This document shows, piece by piece, positions 9,393 to 17,781 of a stretch of 64,000 nt of DNA (positions within the stretch are counted from its first letter, which is position 1; each line of letters opens with the position of its first letter). The notes under the pieces were generated by a model, which did no database searches, had not been told where the DNA came from, and saw nothing but the letters and a program-made list of their open reading frames with translations. The stretch is from positions 3,224,001 through 3,288,000 of the forward strand of contig NZ_LT629787.1 in assembly GCF_900105655.1 (NCBI RefSeq), written 5' to 3'. A program made the position numbers and the translations under genes. The DNA comes from Halopseudomonas salegens (GTDB lineage Bacteria > Pseudomonadota > Gammaproteobacteria > Pseudomonadales > Pseudomonadaceae).

Positions 9393-9680
9393 ATGAAAAT
9401 CATGCCTTGCCCGCTCAACGGGCCGCGCAACATCAGCGAATTCGTCTATGGCGGCGAGTTCAAGACCATGCCCGACCCGGACAACTGCAGTGATGTGGAA
9501 TGGGCCGATTACGTGTTCAACAGCAGCAACCCTGCCGGCATCGTCACCGAATGGTGGCTGCACAGCGCCAGCAGCTACTGGTTTCTGGCCGAGCGCAACA
9601 CCCTGAGCGATGACATTGTGCGCACTTTTGATCCCAGCGAGATTTTCGCCGCCACTGCCAACCCGGAGGAATCCGCATGA
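9393..9680 (+). CDS. soxD: Sarcosine oxidase-type delta subunit, zinc site incomplete
   Basis: The 95-residue protein aligns with small delta subunits by CPLNGPRNISEFVYGG near the N-terminus and TEWWLHSASSYWFLAER in the middle. Canonical SoxD binds zinc with CPxCG and HSGGC-type ligands. Here the second cysteine is Asn and the cysteine after the histidine is missing, so two of four ligands are absent. The subunit may be structural only. The ATG at 9393 follows GAGG, and the stop overlaps the soxA start by 4 nt, indicating translational coupling. Confidence 0.85.
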   Translation: MKIMPCPLNGPRNISEFVYGGEFKTMPDPDNCSDVEWADYVFNSSNPAGIVTEWWLHSASSYWFLAERNTLSDDIVRTFDPSEIFAATANPEESA

Positions 9681-12577
9681 TGCCCGCTCGTTTACCTGCG
9701 CCCATGGGCCTGCTGATTGACCGTGAACGGCCGCTGAGTTTCCAGTTCGACGGCCAGACCTATCAAGGCCTGGCAGGCGACAGCATTGCCAGCGCCTTGC
9801 TGGCCAACCAGCGCTGGCTGCTGTCACGCTCGTTCAAATATCACCGCCCCCGCGGCCCCATGACCATGGCCGGGGAAGATGCCAACACCCTGGTGCAACT
9901 GCCCGGCGCACCCAACACCCTGGCGGATGTGCAGCCGCTGGCCGCCGGCCAGGACGTCAGCGCACAGAACGTCAATGGCTCGCTGGAACGCGACCGCAAC
10001 GCCTGGCTGGGCAAGGCATCGCGCTTTATGCCGGTGGGCTTCTATTACCGCAGCTTCTACAAGCCCAAAGGAGCCTGGAAGCTATGGGAGCCGATCATCC
10101 GCAAGCAGGCCGGGCTCGGCGTGCTCGACCTGACACTGCGCCCGGACTATCACGACAAGGCCTTTGTGTTTGCCGATGTCGCCGTGGTGGGCGCCGGTCC
10201 GGCTGGTCTGCAAGCCGCCCTGAGCGCCGCCGAAGCCGGGGCCGAGGTGCTGCTGATCGAACAGCAAGCCTATCTGGGCGGCGCCCTGGCCTGGTCGCGC
10301 TTTGCCCTTGACGCCGAGGCTGCCGGGCAACTGCGCCAGCAGCTGCTGCAGGCGGTCAGTGAACATCCAAAGATCCGGGTGATGACCCAGGCCACCTGCA
10401 ACGGCTGGTTTACCGACAACTTCCTGCCGGTGATTCAGGGCCAGCGCATGCACAAGGTGCGCGCACAGCAGGTGATTGTGGCCTCCGGTGCCTATGACCA
10501 GCCGGTGGTGTTTCACAACAACGATCTGCCCGGCATTGTGCTGACCAGCGCAGCGCAGCGCCTGATGCGCCTCTATGCGGTCAAGCCCGGCGAGCGTGCC
10601 GTGGTGCTGACCGGCAATGACCACGGCTACCTGGCCGCACTGGAGCTGCTGGAGCAGGGCGTGCAACTGGCGGCCCTGGTCGATCTGCGCAGCGCGCCGC
10701 ATGACCCGACGTTGCTGGAACAGTTAGAGGCCCGGCAGGTGCCCTGCCATCTGCACAGCACCGTGTATGCCGCCAGCGCCGGCAAAGCACAGGGCCGCAT
10801 TGACAGTGTCGAGGTGCGCGCGATCAGCGGGCGTGGCACCGTCAGCGAGACGGCCGCGCACTATGCCTGCGATCTGCTGTGCATGTCTTCGGGCTATATG
10901 CCGGCCTACCAGTTGCTCTGCCAGGCCGGCGCGCAACTGAGTTACGACGATGAGCACGCCGCCTTCCGCTTGCAGCAGTTGCCGGCCAATCTGCATATCG
11001 CCGGTTCAGTCAACGGCTTCCATCAACTGGACAATGTACTGGCCGATGCCCGCCGCGCCGCCAATGCCGCCCTCAGCGGACTCGGCCAACCGACACCGGC
11101 CGAGGACAACTTTACCGAGGAGCCCGGCTGCAACGCCGACTGGCCACTGTTTGCCCACCCCAAGGGCAAGGAATTTGTCGATCTGGACGAAGACCTGCAG
11201 ATCGCCGACATCATCAACGCGACCCGGCATGGCTACCGCGATATCCAGCTGGTGAAGCGCTTTTCCACCGTGGGCATGGGCCCCTCGCAAGGCCGCCACT
11301 CGGCGCTGCCCACCGCACGCCTGGTCGCGGCCGCAACCCAGCGCAGCGTCAGCGAAACCGGCGTGACCACGGCGCGGCCGCCCTTTGTCGCGGAAACCCT
11401 GGCGCATCTGGCCGGACGCAGCTTTGATCCCTACCGACAAACCCCCTTGCACGACCGCCACACCGCCGCTGGTGCGCAGTGGATGCCGGCAGGCAACTGG
11501 CAACGGCCGGCCTATTACGGATCGCCCGGCAGCCGAAACGAGAGCATGCAGGCCGAGGCGCTGCAGGTGCGCAATGGCGTGGGCCTGATCGATGTCTCGA
11601 CCCTGGGCGGGCTGGACGTACGTGGCCCGGATGCCGCCGAGTTTCTCAACCGTTTCTATACCTTTGCTTTCGTCAAGCAACCGGTTGGCCGCTCGCGCTA
11701 TGCGTTGCTGACCAATGAGCAGGGCGTAGTGATTGACGATGGCGTCTGTGCCCGCTTCGCCGATGAACACTTCTACGTCAGCGCCACCACCAGCGGTGTC
11801 GAGCAGGTCTATCGGCAGATGCTGAAATGGAACGCCCAATGGCGCCTGGATGTGGATATTGCCAACGTCACCAGCGCCTTTGCTGCGGTCAATCTGGCTG
11901 GCCCCTTGTCGCGCCAGGTACTGGAACAAGCCGGTTGCGACCTGGACCTGTCCGCCACCGCCTTCCCCTATCTGGAAGTGCGTGAAGGCAAGGTGGCCGG
12001 CATACCGGCGCGCCTGCTGCGGGTCGGCTTTGTCGGTGAGCTGGGGTATGAAATCCATGTGCCTGCCCGTTATGCCGGCGCACTCTGGGATGTGTTGATG
12101 ACCGCTGGCGCGGAGGCCGGCATCCGCCCCTTTGGGGTCGAGGCCCAGCGCCTGCTGCGTCTGGAAAAGGGCCATGTGATCATCGGCCAGGATACTGACG
12201 GCATGAGCCACCCGGGGGAAATCGGCATGGACTGGGCGATTGCACGCAAGAAACCTTTCTTTGTGGGCAAGCGGTCGATCGAGATTCTCGAGGCACACCC
12301 AGCCAAGCGGCGCCTGGTCGGCTTCCGCTTGCCCGCTGGCAGCGCACAACCACTGGAAGGCCACCTGGTACTCGAGGGTGACAACATCAGCGGCAATGTC
12401 ACCTCCTGCGAATACTCGCCCAATCTGCAGGCCATTATCGGCCTGGCCTATTGCTCACCCGGCCAGGCCAGCCCCGGCCAGTCGTTATCCATACGGGTAG
12501 CCGGCGGCCAGTTGGTACAGGCCGAAGTGATCAAGCCGCCGTTTTATGACCCCGACAACCAGCGTCAGGAGCTGTGA
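9677..12577 (+). CDS. soxA: Sarcosine oxidase-type alpha subunit
   Basis: The 966-residue protein has three parts. An N-terminal ferredoxin-like domain occupies about 10-100. A nucleotide-binding domain follows (VAVVGAGPAGLQAALSAAEA at about 170). A C-terminal GcvT-like aminomethyltransferase domain occupies about 600-960 (RNGVGLIDVSTLGGLDV, then VGELGYEIHVPARYAGALWD). The last binds tetrahydrofolate and converts the released one-carbon unit to 5,10-methylene-tetrahydrofolate. Its length matches the family. It overlaps soxD by 4 nt and soxG starts 2 nt after its stop. Confidence 0.92.
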   Translation: MMPARLPAPMGLLIDRERPLSFQFDGQTYQGLAGDSIASALLANQRWLLSRSFKYHRPRGPMTMAGEDANTLVQLPGAPNTLADVQPLAAGQDVSAQNVNGSLERDRNAWLGKASRFMPVGFYYRSFYKPKGAWKLWEPIIRKQAGLGVLDLTLRPDYHDKAFVFADVAVVGAGPAGLQAALSAAEAGAEVLLIEQQAYLGGALAWSRFALDAEAAGQLRQQLLQAVSEHPKIRVMTQATCNGWFTDNFLPVIQGQRMHKVRAQQVIVASGAYDQPVVFHNNDLPGIVLTSAAQRLMRLYAVKPGERAVVLTGNDHGYLAALELLEQGVQLAALVDLRSAPHDPTLLEQLEARQVPCHLHSTVYAASAGKAQGRIDSVEVRAISGRGTVSETAAHYACDLLCMSSGYMPAYQLLCQAGAQLSYDDEHAAFRLQQLPANLHIAGSVNGFHQLDNVLADARRAANAALSGLGQPTPAEDNFTEEPGCNADWPLFAHPKGKEFVDLDEDLQIADIINATRHGYRDIQLVKRFSTVGMGPSQGRHSALPTARLVAAATQRSVSETGVTTARPPFVAETLAHLAGRSFDPYRQTPLHDRHTAAGAQWMPAGNWQRPAYYGSPGSRNESMQAEALQVRNGVGLIDVSTLGGLDVRGPDAAEFLNRFYTFAFVKQPVGRSRYALLTNEQGVVIDDGVCARFADEHFYVSATTSGVEQVYRQMLKWNAQWRLDVDIANVTSAFAAVNLAGPLSRQVLEQAGCDLDLSATAFPYLEVREGKVAGIPARLLRVGFVGELGYEIHVPARYAGALWDVLMTAGAEAGIRPFGVEAQRLLRLEKGHVIIGQDTDGMSHPGEIGMDWAIARKKPFFVGKRSIEILEAHPAKRRLVGFRLPAGSAQPLEGHLVLEGDNISGNVTSCEYSPNLQAIIGLAYCSPGQASPGQSLSIRVAGGQLVQAEVIKPPFYDPDNQRQEL

Positions 12578-12578
12578 T

Positions 12579-13214
12579 ATGCACGCCAGCCAACCCCTTG
12601 TTGAAAGTCCATTGCACCGTTACCCGGCTGCCGAGTCGAGCAGCGCCGGTAGTCGTGTGCAAAGCAGTTGTAGCCTGAGCGACTGGAGTCTGCTGCCACG
12701 GGTCGGTTTTCGTGGCAGCGATACGCCCGAGGACCTCAGTTCGCAGGGCTACCAGCTGCCCGAGCAAGCCAATCAGGCATGCTGGCAAGCGGACGGCAGC
12801 CTGTTGCTGCGCCTCTCCGCAAAAGAGTTCATGCTGCTGGCAGCCAGTCAGCGCAGTGCCGATACCATCGACCAGCTGGAGCAAGGCTGGCAGCAAAGTG
12901 CGCGCCGGCATTACCTGCTGCCACGTGCCGACAGCCATGCCTGGCTGCACCTCAGCGGAGCGGACGTGCCGCAGCTGATGGCCAAGCTGTGCGCCATCGA
13001 CCTGCGGGCGGCCGCCTTTGCCCCGCTGGCGCTGGTACAGACCTCGGTAGCGCGCAATACCGCCATTGTGGTCAACAGCAGCCAGGGCGAGACACCACAG
13101 TTCGAGTTGCTCTGCGATCGTGCCACCGCGCGTTATTTATGCGACGTACTGGTCGATGGCATGGCAGAATTCAGCGGTCAGGTGCTGGCTGCCACCAGCG
13201 GCTGGCCGGACTGA
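12579..13214 (+). CDS. soxG: Sarcosine oxidase-type gamma subunit
   Basis: The 211-residue protein is a diverged gamma subunit, related to the folate-binding fold of GcvT, recognisable from position, length and segments such as WLHLSGADVPQLMAKLCAID and TSVARNTAIVV. I chose the ATG at 12579, immediately after the soxA stop and preceded by CAGGAG, over an upstream frame extension inside soxA. It closes the four-subunit set; the gamma chain is the least conserved, so identification rests partly on context. Confidence 0.85.
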   Translation: MHASQPLVESPLHRYPAAESSSAGSRVQSSCSLSDWSLLPRVGFRGSDTPEDLSSQGYQLPEQANQACWQADGSLLLRLSAKEFMLLAASQRSADTIDQLEQGWQQSARRHYLLPRADSHAWLHLSGADVPQLMAKLCAIDLRAAAFAPLALVQTSVARNTAIVVNSSQGETPQFELLCDRATARYLCDVLVDGMAEFSGQVLAATSGWPD

Positions 13215-13238
13215 GCAGGCAAACCACAGGGAGTAGGC

Positions 13239-14006
13239 ATGAGCAGCACAAACGACTATCGGGTTCCCGCACTGGAACGTGGCTTGCAGATTATCGAGCT
13301 GTTCCACGCCGGTCAGCGCCAGCTGAGCACCCAGGACATGGCTGATGCCCTGGGCGTCAGCGTGTCCGCGCTGTATCGCATTGTGCAGACACTGAACCAG
13401 ATGGGTTACCTGAACAAGCTGGGCAAGAACCGCTACGAACTGGGCAGTGCCGTGGTCAGTGCCGGCTTCCGCTATCTGGCCAGCCGTGACCTGGTCGATG
13501 TCGCCCAGCCACACCTCAACGCGCTGCGTGATCGTACTTCACTGTCCTGCCATTTGAGCATCCGCCAGCAGACCGACAGCCTCTACCTGTGCCGCGCCTT
13601 TGCCGACCAGCGCCTGACCGTGAATATCCCCGTCGGCACGCGTATTCCCTGCCATGCCAGCGCCATGGGCCGGGTGTTGTTGTGCGCCCTCAGCCCCGCC
13701 GAGCTGGACAGCCTGTATCAACAGGTTCGCCTGGATGACGTCCCCGGTGATGCACCCAGGACCCTGCCTGCGTTGCGCCAGTTGCTGATCGCCGATGTCG
13801 AGCAGGGCTGGGTCATGCATGGCTCGGACTACTCCACCGCGATTGCCACCGCCGTGCGCAATCATCACAACGAGATTGTAGCCGCGATCAATCTTTCCGC
13901 GCCTGAAGCCCTGCTGTCCAGCGCCAGCTCACAATCCGATTATCGCAATGAGTTGCTTCTCACTGCCGCGCGAATTTCCGCAGAACTGGGAGCACCCGCT
14001 GACTGA
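13239..14006 (+). CDS. IclR-family transcriptional regulator
   Basis: The 255-residue protein has an N-terminal winged helix (about 8-70, VPALERGLQIIELF, then LSTQDMADALGVSVSALYRI) and a C-terminal effector-binding domain with IPCHASAMGRVLLCAL. IclR proteins bind aromatic or small organic acids. It starts 24 bp after soxG on the same strand with AGGGAGTAGGC before the ATG, so it is likely co-transcribed and controls the purU-sox operon. The ligand is unknown. Confidence 0.9.
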   Translation: MSSTNDYRVPALERGLQIIELFHAGQRQLSTQDMADALGVSVSALYRIVQTLNQMGYLNKLGKNRYELGSAVVSAGFRYLASRDLVDVAQPHLNALRDRTSLSCHLSIRQQTDSLYLCRAFADQRLTVNIPVGTRIPCHASAMGRVLLCALSPAELDSLYQQVRLDDVPGDAPRTLPALRQLLIADVEQGWVMHGSDYSTAIATAVRNHHNEIVAAINLSAPEALLSSASSQSDYRNELLLTAARISAELGAPAD

Positions 14007-14108
14007 CATTGTTTCTAACTTGTAATCAGCAGGTGAATCTGGACCAAACTTGCTTGTATGATGTACAAAAGACATCAATCGGGAATAGTCGTTTCTACAG
14101 GGAATAGC

Positions 14109-14615
14109 ATGCTCAGGTTCTTTATTGTTTTCCTCGTTCTGCTGGCCGTGCTGTTCACACTGGAACTCACGGGCCCGGCACAAAAATACCTGGTCATCCC
14201 ATGGACCAATACACTTGCCTGGATCAGCGGTGGCCTGGTCAGCATGTTCGACAGCACGGTTGAGACCTATGGCCGTGTCATGCTGAATACCCGAACCGGA
14301 CAGGGCGTATCCATCGAGGCCGGTTGCAACGGTGTCGAGGCATTTATCGTATTGATTGCTGCCATGGTGGCTTTCCCCGCTTCAATCCGGCTCAAGCTGA
14401 TTGGCTTGGCCATTGGTTTTGTCGCCATTCAGTCACTCAACGTTGTCCGGGTAATCAGTCTCTACTACCTGTCCGGCTGGAGCCCCAGCCTGTTCGAGTT
14501 TGCTCATCTGTATTTGTGGCAAGCGCTGATCATGATTGACGTTCTGATTGTCTGGTTGCTGTGGATGCGTCATGTGCTCAAACCGGCACCTGAGGTAGCC
14601 AATGTCCACGCGTGA
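14109..14615 (+). CDS. xrtH: Exosortase H
   Basis: Exosortases are inner-membrane cysteine proteases that cut C-terminal sorting signals of exported proteins. This 168-residue protein is about the size of XrtH, which recognises IPTLxxWG-CTERM signals. The membrane-embedded triad is visible: Cys73 (EAGCNGVEAF), Arg114 (NVVRVISLYYLSG) and His133 (FEFAHLYLWQ). I chose the ATG at 14109, preceded by AGGGAA, over an upstream in-frame ATG at 14058. It overlaps the next gene by 14 nt. No protein with the expected sorting signal is seen in this window. Confidence 0.85.
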   Translation: MLRFFIVFLVLLAVLFTLELTGPAQKYLVIPWTNTLAWISGGLVSMFDSTVETYGRVMLNTRTGQGVSIEAGCNGVEAFIVLIAAMVAFPASIRLKLIGLAIGFVAIQSLNVVRVISLYYLSGWSPSLFEFAHLYLWQALIMIDVLIVWLLWMRHVLKPAPEVANVHA

Positions 14616-15216
14616 TTCCGGGATTGCCAATTTTTTTATCCGTATCCTGATTTTTCTGGGACCAGCCCTGTTTATCTGGTCAATTGCGCGCGCCCCGCTG
14701 TCAGTTCCTGTGGGTGAAGCCGCCAGCTGGCTGGTGCATCTGCTGTTTCCAGACTGGGCCAATGGCGTTGAGCTGGAAGGCACGCAACTGACACTGGTCA
14801 CCAACTTGCAATTCATGCACGAAAGCGGCCAGCGTGCGATTCTTACGCCAAGTGTTGAAGTCCTCAATTACACCTACGGCCTGCCCCTTCTGGTTGCCTT
14901 GCTGATAGCCTCCAACGCACCCGGGCTGTGGTGGAAGGCGCCGCTTGGGGCATTGATTCTGATCCCCTTCCAGTTATGGGGAATCGCCTTTGCCTGGCTG
15001 GTAGCCATTGCAATCCACGCCCAGGATGCAACCCAGGCAATTACCGGTTATGGCCCCGCCCAACAGAACTTTTTTGCGACCGCTTACCAACTGGGCACTC
15101 TGATCATGCCAACCCTGGTTCCCATCATTGTATGGATTCTGTTTGAACGTGATTTTGCCAACAACCTGGTCAAAGCAAAACACAGTGAAAGCACCAGTCC
15201 GGAAGCCGAGCAATAG
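14602..15216 (+). CDS. Exosortase H-associated membrane protein
   Basis: The 204-residue protein has an N-terminal hydrophobic helix (FFIRILIFLGPALFIWSI) and three or four more, with a periplasmic loop between the first two. It matches the small membrane protein usually encoded next to exosortase H. Its start lies inside xrtH (14-nt overlap), so both are made from one message. Its role is unknown, probably as a partner in sorting or cell-surface assembly. Confidence 0.75.
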   Translation: MSTRDSGIANFFIRILIFLGPALFIWSIARAPLSVPVGEAASWLVHLLFPDWANGVELEGTQLTLVTNLQFMHESGQRAILTPSVEVLNYTYGLPLLVALLIASNAPGLWWKAPLGALILIPFQLWGIAFAWLVAIAIHAQDATQAITGYGPAQQNFFATAYQLGTLIMPTLVPIIVWILFERDFANNLVKAKHSESTSPEAEQ

Positions 15217-15468
15217 CCTGCCCAACGAAACTGGCCAAGGCTCTCAGCATGAGCTGAATCTGATGCCACCGAATTTGGGCTGTCGTCTCTGCACTATCTT
15301 CCGGCCTTGAGTCACTGCGCAGTGAAGTTAACCGCGCTGCACGCATTGCCGTCGCTGCCGGTTCAGAGCAAAATAGCGGCCATTAGCCATCACCCAATAG
15401 CCAAGACATTGACTACACTGCATCAGTACTACGCCAGCCCTTTTTCGCCGAGCAAGGCCAAAACACGC

Positions 15469-17070
15469 ATGATTGATTACAGCAAATCCCAGTTCCTGGT
15501 CGTTGATGACTTTTCCGACTTTCGCACCTCGGTCAAGAACATGTTGAAGCAGATGGCCGTGCAACACATCGATACCGCCGCCAATGCCAAAGAAGCGCTG
15601 GAACTGTGCCGACTGAAACGCTATGACATCGTCCTGCATGACTACAACCTGGGTGCCGGCAAGAATGGTCAGCAGGTACTGGAAGAACTGCATGAGCGAA
15701 AACTGATGATGCCCCACTGCATCTTTGTCATGGTAACGGCAGAAACCAGTCAGGCCATGGTCATGAGCGCCATCGAGTGTGAACCGGATGCCTACCTGAC
15801 CAAGCCGTTCAACCGGGCCAGTCTGCAACAGCGGCTGGACAAGCTGGTGCAACGCAAACAGGCTCTGAAACCGGTCCTGGATGCAGTGCACAAAGGTGAT
15901 CACCAGACCGTGGTGGAAGCCTGTCAGCAAGTCATGCGTGACCAACCCAAATACCGCCCGCAGTGTCTGCGCTATCAGGCCAACGCGCTGGAGGCACTGG
16001 GGCAAGACCGGGCGCTGGAAAAAATGCTCACCGCTATCATGGCTGACCGGCCACTGCCCTGGGCGCTGGTCGCGCTGGCCGACCTGTACCGCCGCATGGG
16101 GCAACTGGACAAGGCGGAAAACCTGCTGGAACAAGGTGTGCGACAGTTCCCTATGCTGCCGATGATTTATGACGGACTGGCGGCGGTGTATCGCGATCGT
16201 GATGACCTGCCCAAGGTACAGCAGTGGCTGGAACAGGGATTGCGGATATCCCCGCATGCATTGCACCGTCAGGTCGAGCTGGGCACCGTAGCGCGGCAGA
16301 ATCAGGATAGTGATGCTGCGCTCAAGGCCTGGCGACAGGCGGTTGATCTGGGTCGCAACTCGGTATTTCACAGCGCCGAGAGCCATCTCAGCCTGGCCGC
16401 CACACTCAACGATCAACTGAATGAAAACCCTGATCCCAAGGTAACCCTTGAACTGCGCCAGACCCTGACGGAAATGGAGCAGTCCTGGTCGGATGATCCG
16501 GGCTTGCAGGTGCGCAGCAACCTGCTGCAGGCCAGTGCATTGCAGAAAACCGGCAAGAGCGGCGAAGCCAGCGCGCTCTTGAGCAAGGCGCAGGGCCAGT
16601 TGGCGCAACTGGATACCTTCTTCAGCCCACAAGCCGCACTGGATGTGGCCGACAATTTGCGCGAGCTGGGCCAAGCCGATCAGGCCGAACAGATGCTCGC
16701 CACCTGCGCGGAAATGTATGGCGATGACCCTTCGGTCATGCAACAGATTGCCGGCAAGACCGACAACCCTGCCTTGCTGGATACCAGTAAACGCGCTGCA
16801 GAACTGAACCGCCAGGGCATTCAGCATTACCAGCAAAAGAACTACCCGCAAGCACTGGAGGCCTTTCGCCAATCGCAGAAGTTGCAACCACGCAATATCA
16901 GCTTTGCGCTGAATACTGCGCAATCTCTACTGCGGCTGATGGCTACCGAACCGGACCCGGCGCTGAAGGAAGAGTGCCGCCTCTGCCTGCAGCAGGTGCG
17001 CAGCATTCCGCCCAGTGACAGCCGCTACGAGCGCTACCTGAAACTGTGCAAACATGCGGAGGCTTCATGA
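15469..17070 (+). CDS. Response regulator with C-terminal tetratricopeptide repeats
   Basis: The 533-residue protein starts with a CheY-like receiver (about 6-130): the acidic pair VVDD, phosphoacceptor Asp in IVLHDYNLG, Thr in MVTAETS, and Lys in YLTKPF. The rest is TPR-like helical repeats (for example ALVALADLYRRMGQLDKAEN) that should bind a protein partner. There is no DNA-binding or enzymatic output domain. I chose the ATG at 15469, where the receiver begins; an upstream frame to 15307 adds no recognisable sequence. It overlaps the following kinase gene by 4 nt (ATGA), so the two form a pair. Confidence 0.88.
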   Translation: MIDYSKSQFLVVDDFSDFRTSVKNMLKQMAVQHIDTAANAKEALELCRLKRYDIVLHDYNLGAGKNGQQVLEELHERKLMMPHCIFVMVTAETSQAMVMSAIECEPDAYLTKPFNRASLQQRLDKLVQRKQALKPVLDAVHKGDHQTVVEACQQVMRDQPKYRPQCLRYQANALEALGQDRALEKMLTAIMADRPLPWALVALADLYRRMGQLDKAENLLEQGVRQFPMLPMIYDGLAAVYRDRDDLPKVQQWLEQGLRISPHALHRQVELGTVARQNQDSDAALKAWRQAVDLGRNSVFHSAESHLSLAATLNDQLNENPDPKVTLELRQTLTEMEQSWSDDPGLQVRSNLLQASALQKTGKSGEASALLSKAQGQLAQLDTFFSPQAALDVADNLRELGQADQAEQMLATCAEMYGDDPSVMQQIAGKTDNPALLDTSKRAAELNRQGIQHYQQKNYPQALEAFRQSQKLQPRNISFALNTAQSLLRLMATEPDPALKEECRLCLQQVRSIPPSDSRYERYLKLCKHAEAS

Positions 17071-17771
17071 GCAATACGCCAGACCCCGAAGAGAGCGGCA
17101 TGGACTTCGCCACGGTAATGGCCTCGACCGTTCACGACATGAAAAACACCATGGCGTTGATGCTGCAAACCTATGATACCTGGCTAGAGCGGCTGCCACC
17201 GGAGCTGGCCGAGGCGCCGGAGCGCGGCATCATCCAGTATGAGTCCATGCGCCTGCACGGCATGCTGGTGCAGCTGCTCGGGCTGTACAAGATGGAAACC
17301 AATCGCCTGCCGTTGAACCCCGGCTATTACGATGTTGAAGACTTTCTGCAGGACCAGCTGGCACGTCACGACGATATTTTACGCTCGCGGCATATTGAGG
17401 GGGATTACCAGATCGAAGAAGATGGCCTGATGGGCTTTTTCGATAACGACCTGATCGGTTCGGTGGTTGCCAATGTGATCAACAATTCGATCCGTTATGC
17501 CCGAAGTGCGATCAGCCTGCGTGCCTGGATGGAAAAGGAGCAACTGGTCATCAGCATATGTGACGATGGCGACGGCTATCCCGAGGCAATGATCGAACAG
17601 CAAGCCAATTATGCTGCAGGCATTCGCATGAGCACCGGCAGTACCGGCCTGGGGCTGTATTTTGGCCAACAGATCGCGCACTTGCATCAACGCAATGATG
17701 AACACGGATTCATTCAGCTGTGCAATGACAGCCCTCTGGGCGGCGGCGAGTTCCGCCTGGTGCTGCCCTGA
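17067..17771 (+). CDS. Soluble sensor histidine kinase
   Basis: The 234-residue protein has a likely phosphorylated histidine in STVHDMKNTMALM (about residue 23) and an ATPase domain with N box NVINNSIRYA, G1 box DDGDGYP and G2 box GSTGLGLYFG. It lacks membrane segments and a separate sensor domain, so its input must come from a partner. The start overlaps the stop of the response regulator-TPR gene, making that protein its probable substrate. The pair likely works on protein-protein switching rather than transcription. Confidence 0.88.
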   Translation: MSNTPDPEESGMDFATVMASTVHDMKNTMALMLQTYDTWLERLPPELAEAPERGIIQYESMRLHGMLVQLLGLYKMETNRLPLNPGYYDVEDFLQDQLARHDDILRSRHIEGDYQIEEDGLMGFFDNDLIGSVVANVINNSIRYARSAISLRAWMEKEQLVISICDDGDGYPEAMIEQQANYAAGIRMSTGSTGLGLYFGQQIAHLHQRNDEHGFIQLCNDSPLGGGEFRLVLP

Positions 17772-17781
17772 ACTGAATGAC

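Noticed and set aside
11006..12364. 452-aa open frame on the minus strand
   Set aside because: It is antisense to soxA, whose domains are clear in the plus frame.
15328..16923. 531-aa open frame on the minus strand
   Set aside because: It is antisense to the response regulator-TPR gene, with no recognisable domain.
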